From Pseudomonadota bacterium (GTDB lineage Bacteria > Pseudomonadota > Gammaproteobacteria > Enterobacterales > Enterobacteriaceae), in the NCBI GenBank assembly GCA_018261615.1, contig JAGTSE010000008.1, forward strand, positions 51,884 through 115,883: 64,000 bases of DNA, read 5' to 3'. Within the stretch, counting starts at the first letter, position 1. Each line of letters begins with the position of its first letter. Below, in pieces: positions 8,680 through 17,857 of this stretch. The position numbers and the translations under genes are program-made. The notes under the pieces are model-generated. The model was not told the DNA's origin and did no database searches. It saw nothing but the letters and a program-made list of their open reading frames with translations.

Positions 8680-11109
8680 GTGTCCTCACTGCCGGTTGCT
8701 GCTGTTCTGCCCGATATCCTTGCTGCGTTACGTTCTTCTTCTCAGGTGTTGTTGAGTGCGCCGACTGGTTCCGGGAAATCCACCTGGCTACCGTTACAAC
8801 TGCTGCAACAGGGGGAAATCAATGGACGGATTTTGCTGCTTGAGCCGCGTCGCCTGGCGGCGCGCAATGTGGCGCAGCGACTGGCGGAACTGCTGAATGA
8901 GAAACCCGGCGAAACCGTAGGTTACCGCATGCGTGCAGAAACCTGCGTAGGGCCGAACACGCGCCTCGAAGTAGTCACTGAAGGGATTTTAACGCGCCTG
9001 ATCCAGCAGGATCCGGAGTTGACAGGCATTGGGCTGGTGATCCTTGATGAATTCCATGAACGCAGCTTGCAGGCGGATCTGGCGCTGGCGTTGTTGCTGG
9101 ATCTCCAGCAGGGGCTGCGCGACAATCTTAAATTGTTGGTGATGTCCGCCACGCTGGATAATGAACGTCTGCAAACTCTTTTGCCGCAGGCGCCTGCCAT
9201 CGTTTCCGCCGGGCGGGCATACCCGGTCGAGCAACGCTATCAGGCGCTGGCAATGCATCAGCGCTTTGATGAAGCCGTGGCGCAGGTCGTTAGCGGATTA
9301 CTGCGCGAGGAACACGGTTCTTTATTGCTGTTTTTACCGGGAGTAGGCGAGATCCAGCGCGTGCAGGAGCAACTGGCCGCCCGCGTCGGCAGCGATGTGC
9401 TGCTCTGCCCGCTCTATGGCGCATTGCCGCTTAGCGAGCAACGCAAGGCGATTTTGCCTGCGCCAGCCGGGCAGCGCAAAGTGGTACTCGCCACCAATAT
9501 TGCCGAAACCAGTCTGACCATCGAAGGTATTCGCCTGGTGGTAGACAGTGCGCAGGAGCGCGTGGCGCGTTTCGATCCCCGCAGCGGCTTAACCCGGCTG
9601 GTGACACAACGTATTAGCGTGGCGTCGATGACGCAGCGCGCTGGTCGCGCTGGGCGTCTGGAAGCGGGGATTTGCATTCATTTATTAAGTAAAGAGCAGG
9701 CTGAACGTGCGTCGGCACAAAGCAGCCCGGAAATTCTGCACAGCGATTTATCCGGCCTGTTGATGGAATTATTACTCTGGGGATGCCAGCATCCTGCGCA
9801 ACTTTGCTGGCTGGATCTGCCTCCGGAGACTAATCTGGCGGCGGCGCGCACGCTGCTCACGCAACTGCGGGCGCTGGAAGAGGGACGTTTAACGGCGTTT
9901 GGTCAGCGGATGGCCGCGCTGGGTAACGATCCGCGCCTGGCCGCAATGCTGGCGGCGGCTGAAGGGGATGACGAGATCGCGACGGCGGCAACGCTGGCCG
10001 CCATCCTTGAAGAACCACCTCGTGGCGGAAACAGTGATTTAAGCGCGGCCTTTTCGCGCACGCAGCCAAACTGGCAACAGCGTGCGCGCCAGCTCGCTCG
10101 TAGGCTGAAAAGCAGCGGGGGAGAAGGGGATATCAGCGCGGTGGCACCGTTGCTTGCCAATGTGTTTGCTGATCGTATTGCGCGCAGGCGCGGGCAGGAA
10201 GGGCGTTATCAACTGGCGAACGGTATGGGGGCGACGCTGGATGCTGACGATGCGCTAAATCGCCATGAGTGGCTGCTTGCGCCGTTGTTATTGCAGGGAA
10301 GCCAGTCACCGGATGCGCGCATTCTACTGGCGTTGCCGCTCGATATTGAGGCGCTAATCGCCCGCTGCCGGCAACTGTTGCAGCAATCGGATACCGTCGA
10401 ATGGGACGAGGCGCAAGGCACGTTAAAAGCCTTCCGCCGCAGCCGGATTGGCCTGTTAACGGTGAAAGTGCAGCCGCTGGCTAAACCCTCAGAAGAGGAA
10501 CTGCATCAGGCGATGCTTAACGGCATCCGCGATAAAGGTTTGCAAGTTTTGAACTGGACGCCGGAGGCTGTGCAGTACCGTTTACGTTTACACTGCGCGG
10601 CGAAATGGCTGCCGGAAGATGGCTGGCCCGCCGTAGATGAGGCCTCTTTACTGGAGAATCTGGAGCAATGGTTACTGCCGCAAATGGGCGGTATCCGATC
10701 GCTGCGCGATTTAAAAGCGCTGGATGTTACGCAGGCATTACAAAACACCCTGCCGTGGTCATTACGTCAACGGCTGGATAGTGAACTGCCGGGGCATTAC
10801 ACTGTGCCGACGGGAAGCCGGATTGCCATCCGTTATCATGAAGATAACCCACCTGCGCTGGCGGTGCGTATGCAGGAGATGTTTGGCGAAGCGGCCACGC
10901 CGACGATTGCTCAAGGGCGCGTCGCGCTGGTGCTGGAGCTACTTTCCCCGGCGCAGCGGCCACTGCAAATTACGCGGGATTTAAGTGCATTCTGGAACGG
11001 CGCTTATCGTGAAGTGCAAAAAGAGATGAAAGGGCGCTATCCGAAACATGTCTGGCCGGACGATCCGGCGAATACTGCGCCGACCCGGCGCACGAAGAAG
11101 TATTCGTAA
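8680..11109 (+). CDS. hrpB: ATP-dependent helicase HrpB (DEAH/RHA family)
   Basis: HrpB is an 809-residue DExH-box helicase, the same length as in E. coli. The N-terminal helicase core has Walker A APTGSGKST at 27-35, Walker B DEFH at 123-126, motif III SAT, and motif VI QRAGRAGR. These are followed by HA2-like and HrpB-specific C-terminal domains with the conserved tail NTAPTRRTKKYS. Its cellular substrate is unclear; RNA helicase family membership suggests RNA remodelling. The start is GTG (8680) with GGAG upstream. It is divergent from thpR and upstream of mrcB with a 110-bp gap. Confidence 0.96.
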   Translation: MSSLPVAAVLPDILAALRSSSQVLLSAPTGSGKSTWLPLQLLQQGEINGRILLLEPRRLAARNVAQRLAELLNEKPGETVGYRMRAETCVGPNTRLEVVTEGILTRLIQQDPELTGIGLVILDEFHERSLQADLALALLLDLQQGLRDNLKLLVMSATLDNERLQTLLPQAPAIVSAGRAYPVEQRYQALAMHQRFDEAVAQVVSGLLREEHGSLLLFLPGVGEIQRVQEQLAARVGSDVLLCPLYGALPLSEQRKAILPAPAGQRKVVLATNIAETSLTIEGIRLVVDSAQERVARFDPRSGLTRLVTQRISVASMTQRAGRAGRLEAGICIHLLSKEQAERASAQSSPEILHSDLSGLLMELLLWGCQHPAQLCWLDLPPETNLAAARTLLTQLRALEEGRLTAFGQRMAALGNDPRLAAMLAAAEGDDEIATAATLAAILEEPPRGGNSDLSAAFSRTQPNWQQRARQLARRLKSSGGEGDISAVAPLLANVFADRIARRRGQEGRYQLANGMGATLDADDALNRHEWLLAPLLLQGSQSPDARILLALPLDIEALIARCRQLLQQSDTVEWDEAQGTLKAFRRSRIGLLTVKVQPLAKPSEEELHQAMLNGIRDKGLQVLNWTPEAVQYRLRLHCAAKWLPEDGWPAVDEASLLENLEQWLLPQMGGIRSLRDLKALDVTQALQNTLPWSLRQRLDSELPGHYTVPTGSRIAIRYHEDNPPALAVRMQEMFGEAATPTIAQGRVALVLELLSPAQRPLQITRDLSAFWNGAYREVQKEMKGRYPKHVWPDDPANTAPTRRTKKYS

Positions 11110-11219
11110 AACCGGATGAGCAGCGCGGTGCGCTAAAAATTGAGAGATTTCTTCTTCTGCCCGTTGGCAAAAGAACTGAGAATCAGGCCCTTGCGCCTGA
11201 ATGTTGCGGAGAGTAAAGC

Positions 11220-13745
11220 ATGGCGGGGAATGACCGCGAGCCAATTGGACGTAAGGGGAAACCTGTGCGTCCGGCGAAAGAAAAAATCAGTCGTCGCCGA
11301 CTCCGGGAAGAGGAGTACGACGATTACGACGATGATGATGATGAGGATGAAGAACCGATGCCGAAAAAAGGTAAAGCCAAAGGCGGGAAGCCACGCGGCA
11401 AACGCGGTTGGTTCTGGCTGCTGTTGAAAATTTTCATCGTTTTAGCTGTGCTGTGCGCCATTTATGGCGTTTATCTGGATCAAAAAATCCGCGCCCGTAT
11501 CGACGGCAAAGTCTGGCAGTTGCCAGCTGCGGTTTATGGCCGTATGGTCAACCTTGAGCCGGATATGGCGATCAGCAAGAACGAAATGGTAAAACTGCTG
11601 GAAGCTACGCAGTACCGCCAGGTGACGAAGATGACGCGTCCCGGCGAGTTTACCGTGCAGGCGAAAAGCATTGAGATGATCCGCCGTCCGTTTGATTTTC
11701 CGGACAGCAAAGAGGGGCAGGTGCGCGCGCGTCTGACCTTTGACGGCGATCGGCTGGAAACCATCGAGAACATGGACAGCAATCGCCAGTTCGGTTTCTT
11801 CCGTCTCGACCCGCGCCTTATTACGATGCTCTCTTCGCCGAACGGCGAGCAGCGTCTGTTCGTGCCGCGTAACGGTTTCCCGGATCTGCTGGTTGATACG
11901 TTGCTGGCGACCGAAGACCGTCATTTCTATGAACATGACGGTATCAGCTTCTATTCCATTGGCCGTGCTGTGCTGGCCAACCTGACAGCCGGACGCACGG
12001 TGCAAGGGGCAAGTACGCTGACGCAGCAGTTGGTGAAGAACCTGTTCCTCAGCAGCGAACGGTCGTACTGGCGTAAAGCCAACGAAGCCTATATGGCGCT
12101 GATTATGGATGCCCGCTACAGCAAGGATCGTATTCTTGAACTGTATATGAACGAAGTTTACCTCGGTCAGAGCGGCGACAACGAGATCCGTGGCTTTCCG
12201 CTGGCGAGCCTCTACTATTTTGGTCGTCCGGTGGAAGAGCTGAGCCTCGATCAGCAGGCGTTGCTGGTGGGGATGGTGAAAGGGGCGTCGGTTTATAACC
12301 CGTGGCGTAACCCGAAACTGGCACTGGAGCGCCGTAACCTGGTGTTGCGTCTGCTGCAAGAGCAAAACGTCATAGATCAGGAACTGTATGACATGCTGAG
12401 CGCTCGTCCGCTGGGCGTACAGCCGCGCGGAGGGGTGATTTCACCGCAGCCAGCGTTTATGCAGATGGTGCGTCAGGAGTTGCAGGCGAAGCTCGGCGAT
12501 AAAGTGAAAGATCTCTCCGGCGTGAAGATCTTCACTACCTTTGATTCTGTCGCGCAGGACGCGGCAGAAAAAGCCGCCGTGGAAGGTATTCCGGCGCTGA
12601 TCAAGCAGCGCAAACTGAGCGATCTTGAAACGGCAATGGTGGTGGTAGACCGCTACACCGGCGAAGTTCGGGCTATGGTTGGCGGTGCCACGCCACAGTT
12701 CGCTGGCTATAACCGTGCCATGCAGGCGCGCCGTTCTATTGGTTCGCTGGCGAAACCGGCGACCTATCTGACGGCGCTAAGCCAGCCGAATGTGTACCGT
12801 CTCAATACCTGGATTGCCGATGCGCCGATCTCTTTGCGGTTGTCGAATGGCCAGGTCTGGGCGCCGCAGAACGATGATCGCCGTTTCAGCGGTCAGGTTA
12901 TGTTGGTCGATGCGCTGACACGTTCGATGAACGTGCCGACGGTAAACCTCGGGATGGCGGTTGGTCTGCCAGCGGTAACGGATACCTGGCTGAAACTGGG
13001 CGCGCCGAAAGATCAGCTCACTGGCATGCCGTCGATGCTGCTCGGTGCGCTGAACCTGACGCCGATTGAAGTGGCGCAGGCGTTCCAGACTATCGCCAGT
13101 GGCGGTAACCGGGCACCGCTTTCCGCACTGCGTTCAGTGATTGCGGAAGACGGTACGGTGCTGTATCAGAGCTTCCCGCAGGCCGAACGTGCAGTTTCGG
13201 CGCAGGCGGCGTACATGACGCTGTGGACCATGCAACAGGTGGTTCAGCGCGGTACGGGACGTCAGTTGGGCGCGAAATATCCGGGTCTGCACCTGGCAGG
13301 CAAAACCGGTACCACCAACAATAACGTTGATACCTGGTTTGCCGGTATCGACGGACGCGAAGTGACCATTACCTGGGTTGGCCGCGATAATAACCAGCCG
13401 ACGAAGCTTTATGGTGCAAGCGGTGCGATGGCGATTTATCAGCGTTATCTGGAAAACCAGTCGCCGATCCCGCTGGATCTGACGCCGCCGGAAGATATCA
13501 CCACAATGGGTGTCGACGACATGGGCAACTTTGTCTGCGGCGGTGGCGGTTCGCGCTCACTGCCGGTCTGGACAACCAGCCCGGATACGCTGTGCCAGCA
13601 GAATCAGACGCAACCGCAAACCGGCAACCCGTTTGATCAGTCAACGCAGCAGCAGCAACAACAGCAACCTCAGCAACAGCCGCAGCAAGAGCAGAAAAGC
13701 GATGGTGTCGCAGGTTGGATCAAAGAGATGTTTGGCAGTAATTAA
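11220..13745 (+). CDS. mrcB: Penicillin-binding protein 1B (bifunctional glycosyltransferase/transpeptidase)
   Basis: PBP1b polymerises lipid II into glycan strands and cross-links them in the periplasm. The layout is as follows: cytoplasmic tail with an acidic Asp/Glu run near 32-44, one transmembrane helix (about 65-85), UB2H domain that contacts LpoB, glycosyltransferase domain with [10 protein letters not shown] (catalytic Glu232), and transpeptidase domain with SLAK (Ser509), SMN and KTGTTNN. The C-terminus is glutamine-rich: seven Gln at 810-816, then further Gln/Pro repeats before [10 protein letters not shown]. At 841 residues it is close to E. coli (844). The ATG has GGAG upstream. 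The gene stands alone and ends in a strong terminator. Confidence 0.98.
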   Translation: MAGNDREPIGRKGKPVRPAKEKISRRRLREEEYDDYDDDDDEDEEPMPKKGKAKGGKPRGKRGWFWLLLKIFIVLAVLCAIYGVYLDQKIRARIDGKVWQLPAAVYGRMVNLEPDMAISKNEMVKLLEATQYRQVTKMTRPGEFTVQAKSIEMIRRPFDFPDSKEGQVRARLTFDGDRLETIENMDSNRQFGFFRLDPRLITMLSSPNGEQRLFVPRNGFPDLLVDTLLATEDRHFYEHDGISFYSIGRAVLANLTAGRTVQGASTLTQQLVKNLFLSSERSYWRKANEAYMALIMDARYSKDRILELYMNEVYLGQSGDNEIRGFPLASLYYFGRPVEELSLDQQALLVGMVKGASVYNPWRNPKLALERRNLVLRLLQEQNVIDQELYDMLSARPLGVQPRGGVISPQPAFMQMVRQELQAKLGDKVKDLSGVKIFTTFDSVAQDAAEKAAVEGIPALIKQRKLSDLETAMVVVDRYTGEVRAMVGGATPQFAGYNRAMQARRSIGSLAKPATYLTALSQPNVYRLNTWIADAPISLRLSNGQVWAPQNDDRRFSGQVMLVDALTRSMNVPTVNLGMAVGLPAVTDTWLKLGAPKDQLTGMPSMLLGALNLTPIEVAQAFQTIASGGNRAPLSALRSVIAEDGTVLYQSFPQAERAVSAQAAYMTLWTMQQVVQRGTGRQLGAKYPGLHLAGKTGTTNNNVDTWFAGIDGREVTITWVGRDNNQPTKLYGASGAMAIYQRYLENQSPIPLDLTPPEDITTMGVDDMGNFVCGGGGSRSLPVWTTSPDTLCQQNQTQPQTGNPFDQSTQQQQQQQPQQQPQQEQKSDGVAGWIKEMFGSN

Positions 13746-13750
13746 CCCTG

Positions 13751-13780
13751 AAAACCCCGGTCGCAAGGCCGGGGTTTTTC
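13751..13780 (+). terminator. Rho-independent terminator of mrcB
   Basis: AAAACCCCGG and CCGGGGTTTT form a 10-bp perfect stem with an 8-base loop, followed by more T, 6 bp after the mrcB stop. Confidence 0.93.
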
Positions 13781-13929
13781 CTTTTTCGCTATCGCAAACG
13801 TTCAGATAACGACCTCTTAAACACCTTTTAACCCCATGTTTTTTATCTGATTATTTCTTAATCCCTCAGGCGCACTCGCGCGGCTTACTGCTTGCTATGC
13901 GCGTAACGTCTCACATATTATATTTTGTT

Positions 13930-13948
13930 CATAATAATAATTATCGTT
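13930..13948 (+). promoter_or_regulatory. Fur-box-like sequence upstream of the fhuA remnant
   Basis: The AT-rich segment CATAATAATAATTATCGTT matches 13 of 19 positions of the classical Fur consensus by eye. It is 38 bp upstream of the fhuA ATG, the normal place for Fur control of fhuACDB. So the iron-responsive control region seems to remain although most of the operon behind it is broken. Confidence 0.55.
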
Positions 13949-13985
13949 TACGTTATTGTTCAATCATTGATTCAGAGATAAACCA

Positions 13986-14358
13986 ATGGCGCGTCCAAAA
14001 ACTGCTCAGCGAGTCAATACCCCGGCGCAGGTACCTAAACATATGGCGTCACTGTGGGGCGACTACACCTTCTACGACGGCGCGTTGTCTGGCCTGACAT
14101 TAGGAACCGGCGCACGTCTCGCCGGTTCAAGCTATGGCGATCCGGCGAATTCCTTTAAGGTGGGCGGCTACACGGTACACGGTTGTCGATGCGTTGGTGC
14201 GCTACGATCTGGCGCGTGTTGGCCTGGCGGGCTCCAACGTCGCGCTTCATGTGAATAACCTGCTCGATCGTGAATACGTTGCCAGTTGCTTCAACACGTA
14301 CGGCTGCTTCTGGGGCGCAGAACGTCAGGTGGTAGTGACCGCCACCTTCCGCTTCTAA
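13986..14358 (+). pseudogene. fhuA: fhuA remnant (ferrichrome outer-membrane receptor), internal deletion and frameshift
   Basis: FhuA is the TonB-dependent receptor for ferrichrome and for phages T1, T5 and phi80. Here the first eight codons (MARPKTAQ) run directly into the last part of the barrel, starting at NTPAQVPKHMASLW. The rest of the signal peptide, the plug domain and most of the 22-strand barrel are missing, about 620 codons compared with the E. coli protein. A second lesion, a 7-bp duplication at 14169-14182, shifts the frame, so the true C-terminus (DREYVASCFNTYGCFWGAE ... TATFRF) is read in another frame up to 14358. No functional receptor can be made. Identity is certain from the near-exact C-terminal match and from the adjacent fhuC. 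Confidence 0.93.
14169..14182 (+). repeat. 7-bp tandem duplication that breaks the fhuA remnant frame
   Basis: TACACGG is present twice in a row (14169-14175, 14176-14182). Removing one copy restores YTVVDALVRYDLARVG as one frame, the sequence expected for FhuA. Confidence 0.93.
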
Positions 14359-14405
14359 TCTCTCCTCGGGTACGGTTAGCCGTGCCCTTTTATAAGTTGG
14401 CAATC

Positions 14406-15203
14406 ATGCAGGAAAACAGAGCGCTTCCCGATACCACCTTTCAACTGACCGATGTTGCTTTTAGCGTGCCTGGACGTACGTTGCTGCATCCTCTCTCCCT
14501 GACATTCCCGATGGGGAAAGTCACTGGCCTGATTGGCCATAATGGCTCGGGCAAATCCACGCTGCTGAAAATTCTCGGCCGCCATCAGCCGCCTTGTGCA
14601 GGCGACATTCTGCTCGACGGGCAGCCGTTGGAGAGCTGGAACAGCAAGGCGTTTGCCCGCAAAGTGGCTTATCTGCCGCAGCAGTTGCCGCAGGCGGAAG
14701 GGATGACGGTGCGTGAGCTGGTGGCGATTGGCCGCTATCCGTGGCACGGTGCGCTGGGGCGTTTTGGCGTGGCCGACAGAGAAAAAGTGGAAGAGGCGAT
14801 AGCGCTGGTCGGGCTCAAGTCGCTGGCGCACCGGCTGGTGGATAGCCTCTCCGGCGGCGAGCGTCAGCGGGCGTGGATTGCGATGCTGGTGGCGCAGGAC
14901 TGCCGCTGCCTGTTGCTGGATGAACCAACCTCGGCGCTGGATATAGCGCATCAGGTTGATGTGCTGGCGCTGGTGCACCGCTTAAGCCAGCAGCGCGGGC
15001 TGACGGTGATTGTTGTGCTGCATGATATCAATATGGCGGCGCGTTATTGTGACTATCTGGTGGCGCTGCGCGGCGGTGAAATGATCGCCGAAGGGACACC
15101 GGACGCGCTGATGCGTGCTGATACTCTTGAACATATTTACGGTATCCCGATGGGGATCCTGCCGCATCCGGCGGGTGCGGCGCCAGTGAGTTTTGTCTAC
15201 TGA
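14406..15203 (+). CDS. fhuC: FhuC, ferrichrome ABC transporter ATP-binding protein (intact)
   Basis: FhuC is the cytoplasmic ATPase that drives FhuB-mediated import of iron(III)-hydroxamate siderophores. The 265-residue protein is full length: Walker A GHNGSGKST (44-52), Q-loop region YLPQQLP, signature LSGGERQR, Walker B CLLLDEP, H-switch VVLHDIN. The ATG at 14406 begins MQEN, corresponding to MQEY in E. coli; the open frame further upstream overlaps the fhuA remnant and is not conserved. The stop overlaps the fhuD ATG (TGATG). Every other fhu gene around it is broken, so FhuC has no visible partner here and may be a relic, or may serve a permease elsewhere. Confidence 0.95.
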   Translation: MQENRALPDTTFQLTDVAFSVPGRTLLHPLSLTFPMGKVTGLIGHNGSGKSTLLKILGRHQPPCAGDILLDGQPLESWNSKAFARKVAYLPQQLPQAEGMTVRELVAIGRYPWHGALGRFGVADREKVEEAIALVGLKSLAHRLVDSLSGGERQRAWIAMLVAQDCRCLLLDEPTSALDIAHQVDVLALVHRLSQQRGLTVIVVLHDINMAARYCDYLVALRGGEMIAEGTPDALMRADTLEHIYGIPMGILPHPAGAAPVSFVY

Positions 15204-15775
15204 TGGCCGATCTACACTCGATTAGCCGCCGTCGCTTACTGACGGCTATGGCGCTCTCTCCGCTGCTGTGGTACCTGCGAAGCGCTCGCGCGGAAACCGT
15301 TAATCCGCACCGTATTGTGGCGCTGGAATTGTTGCCTGTTGAGTTGCTGTTAGCGCTGGGCATCACGCCATATGGCGTTGCTGATGTTCATAATTACAAC
15401 ATCTGGGTTAACGAACCGTCGCTGCCCGCTTCGGTGATTGACGTTGGTCTGCGTACCGAACCGAACCTCGAATTACTCACGCAGATGAAACCCTCGCTGC
15501 TGGTCTGGTCGGCGGGTTACGGCCCGGATGAGGCCAAACTGGCGAAGATCGCTCCAGGGCGCGGTTTTACCTTCAGCGACGGTAAACAACCGCTGGCGCT
15601 GGCCCGACGTTCGCTGAACGAAATGGCGCAAATGCTGAATCTGGAAGCCGCAGCAAAAAAACATCTCGATCAGTTTGACGCGCTAATTGCCGGGATAAAA
15701 CCGCATTTCGCCCGGCGCGGCGATCGTCCGTTATTGATGATTACCCTGCTCGATCCGCGCCATGTGCTGGTGTTT
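15203..15775 (+). pseudogene. fhuD: fhuD remnant (periplasmic hydroxamate-siderophore binding protein), C-terminus lost
   Basis: FhuD is the periplasmic binding protein for ferrichrome-type siderophores. About 191 residues are preserved, from the twin-arginine-type signal (SRRRLLTAMALSPLL) through the N-terminal lobe (ALELLPVELLLALGI, VGLRTEPNLELLTQMKP, WSAGYGP) to LLDPRHVLVF. There the FhuD sequence ends and 14 residues resembling the FhuB N-terminal region follow before a TAG at 15818-15820. The E. coli protein has about 296 residues, so most of the C-terminal lobe is missing and binding is not expected. The start overlaps the fhuC stop. Confidence 0.92.
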
Positions 15776-16355
15776 GCCGCCGCTGTCTGGCTGACCTGGA
15801 GCAATTTAAACGTTGCGTAGCCGTGCGCTCAGTACCGCCTTCACTATGTTGCTGATGATGTTGCAGGCCAGCGGGGATCCGCGTATGGCTGCGATCCTGA
15901 CGTGGATTTCCGGCAGTACTTATAACGCATCGGGCGAGCAGGTGCTGCGTAGCGGCGTGATGATGGTGATCTTGCTGGCGTTGACACCGCTTTGCCGTCG
16001 CTGGCTGATGATTTTATCACTCGGCGGCGATACGGCGCGCGCGGTTGGCCTGGCGCTGACATCTTCACGCATCCTGCTGTTGTTGCTGGCTTCGGCATTG
16101 ACGGCTGCCGCGACGATGACCATTGGCCCGTTGAGCTTTGTGGGTCTGATGGCGCCACATATCGCGCGGATGATGGGGTTTCGTCGTACGATGCCGCATA
16201 TTGTCATTTCGGCGCTGGTCGGGGGAATATTGCTGGTGTTTGCTGACTGGTGCGGGCGGATGCTGAAGTTTCCGTTCCAAATCCCGGCGGGATTGCTGTC
16301 GACGTTCATCGGCGCGCCGTACTTTATCTATTTGCTGAGAAAGCAGCGCCGCTAA
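15776..16355 (+). pseudogene. fhuB: fhuB remnant (siderophore permease), N-terminal scrap plus last quarter
   Basis: FhuB is normally a fused double permease of about 660 residues. Two pieces remain. Bases 15776-15817 encode AVWLTWSNLNVA, resembling the first helix (LTWMNFSQAL in E. coli) and joined in frame to the fhuD remnant. From about 15825, in another frame, the last 176 residues follow (ALSTAFTMLLMM through IARMMGFRRTMPH to YFIYLLRKQ). This indicates at least two deletions: fhuD 3' end plus fhuB 5' end, and some 450 codons inside fhuB. The surviving part holds a few helices and the second EAA-like loop but not a whole permease. A TTG at 15813 could in principle start it. Confidence 0.9.
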
Positions 16356-16361
16356 TCTTTT

Positions 16362-16385
16362 CCCTCTCCCCCACCGGGGAGAGGG
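16362..16385. repeat. GC-rich intergenic palindrome, copy 1
   Basis: CCCTCTCCCC and GGGGAGAGGG form a perfect 10-bp stem with a 4-base loop in the convergent gap between the fhuB remnant and hemL. Related palindromes occur at 25239-25266 and 27071-27093. It may act as a terminator, although the T-tract is poor. Confidence 0.8.
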
Positions 16386-16407
16386 CTGTTGCAGGCCGGC
16401 TCAATCA

Positions 16408-17688
16408 TTACAGCTTCGCGAAAACGCGACGTGCGGCATCGATAGTGTTATCGATATCTTCTTCACTGTGCGCCACGGACATAAAGCCCGCCTCAAACGC
16501 TGATGGCGCCAGGTAGATGCCTTCTTCCAGCATCAGATGGAAGAAACGCTTAAAGCGTTCAACGTCGCACTTCACCACATCCTGATAGCAGGTCACGGCT
16601 GGCGCATCGGTAAAGAACAGGCCGAACATACCACCCACATGGTTGATGACCAGCGGAATGCCCGCCTGCTGCGCAGCTTCCCTCAGACCGTCGGCCAGTT
16701 GCGTGGTCAGCTCGGTTAGCGTGGAGTGAACGCCCGGCTGCGCCACTTCAGTCAGGCAGGCATAGCCCGCTGCCATCGCAATCGGGTTGCCAGAGAGAGT
16801 TCCGGCTTGATAGACCGGGCCGGTCGGTGCCAGTACGTCCATCACCTCACGGCGCCCGCCAAACGCGCCTACAGGCATGCCGCCGCCGATAATTTTGCCC
16901 AGACAGGTCAGATCCGGCTCCACGCTGTAATAATCCTGCGCGCCCGCCAGCGCAACGCGGAAACCCGTCATCACTTCGTCAATGATCAACAGTGCGCCGA
17001 ATTCGTCACACAGCGCGCGCAGGCCCGGCAGGAATTCCGGCTGTGGCGGTACGCAGTTCATGTTGCCGGCAACCGGCTCAACGATGATACAGGCGATATC
17101 CTGCGGATACTGTTCGAAAGCCGAGCGGACGGAATCGAGATCGTTATAGGTGCAGGTCAGTGTGTGTTTGGCAAAATCGGCCGGAACGCCCGGAGAGTTC
17201 GGCTGGCCTAAGGTCAACGCGCCGGATCCGGCTTTCACCAGCAGGCAGTCGGCATGGCCGTGGTAGCAACCTTCGAATTTGATGATTTTGTCGCGACCAG
17301 TAAAGCCTCGCGCCAGGCGGATGGCGCTCATGGTGGCTTCCGTACCGGAGTTCACCATGCGTACCATATCCATGGTGGGTACCAGTTCAGTCACCAGCGC
17401 GGCCATTTTGACTTCCATCTCCGTTGGTGCGCCAAAGCTCAGACCGCGGCTGGCCGCCTCAATAACGGCGTTGCGAATGGCCGGGTGGTTGTGGCCAAGC
17501 ACCATAGGCCCCCAGGAACCGACGTAATCGATATAGGCTTTACCGTCGGCGTCATACAAATAAGCACCGTCAGCACGCTCGATAAACAGCGGTGTACCTC
17601 CGACGCCGGTAAAGGCGCGTACCGGTGAATTAACACCGCCGGGGATCAGTTCGCGCGCTGCGTTAAAGAGTTCTTCAGACTTACTCAT
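16408..17688 (-). CDS. hemL: Glutamate-1-semialdehyde 2,1-aminomutase
   Basis: HemL is a PLP enzyme that converts glutamate-1-semialdehyde to 5-aminolevulinate, the second step of the C5 route to haem. The 426 residues equal the E. coli enzyme. Fold-type I features are clear: [34 protein letters not shown] (PLP ring Asp), and [16 protein letters not shown] with the Schiff-base lysine near residue 265. The ATG start (MSKSEELF) is the family start. The gene stands alone on the minus strand, divergent from clcA across 169 bp in which I recognised no specific site. Confidence 0.98.
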   Translation of the reverse strand: MSKSEELFNAARELIPGGVNSPVRAFTGVGGTPLFIERADGAYLYDADGKAYIDYVGSWGPMVLGHNHPAIRNAVIEAASRGLSFGAPTEMEVKMAALVTELVPTMDMVRMVNSGTEATMSAIRLARGFTGRDKIIKFEGCYHGHADCLLVKAGSGALTLGQPNSPGVPADFAKHTLTCTYNDLDSVRSAFEQYPQDIACIIVEPVAGNMNCVPPQPEFLPGLRALCDEFGALLIIDEVMTGFRVALAGAQDYYSVEPDLTCLGKIIGGGMPVGAFGGRREVMDVLAPTGPVYQAGTLSGNPIAMAAGYACLTEVAQPGVHSTLTELTTQLADGLREAAQQAGIPLVINHVGGMFGLFFTDAPAVTCYQDVVKCDVERFKRFFHLMLEEGIYLAPSAFEAGFMSVAHSEEDIDNTIDAARRVFAKL

Positions 17689-17857
17689 CTTTCATTCCTG
17701 GTTCGTGGAAAATTCAATGCCGGTCATTCTATGTGATTACGCGAATGTTATGAAAGTATTGCCCCGGTGAAACGACATATTTTGCAGGACATTCGCCCGC
17801 GACGCGGCGGCAGTCACTGGTTACAATACCCCTTTTGTATGATCTATAGAAAATCAG

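Noticed and set aside
11442..12365. 307-codon minus-strand frame opposite mrcB
   Set aside because: Antisense shadow of a long coding region with unnatural composition and no recognisable domain.
13897..14097. Short plus-strand frame across the fhuA promoter
   Set aside because: It is AT-rich, overlaps the Fur-like box and the fhuA remnant in another frame, and has no ribosome binding site.
14286..14405. 40-codon upstream extension of fhuC
   Set aside because: It overlaps the fhuA remnant and has no conserved residues; the ATG at 14406 matches the known FhuC start and length.
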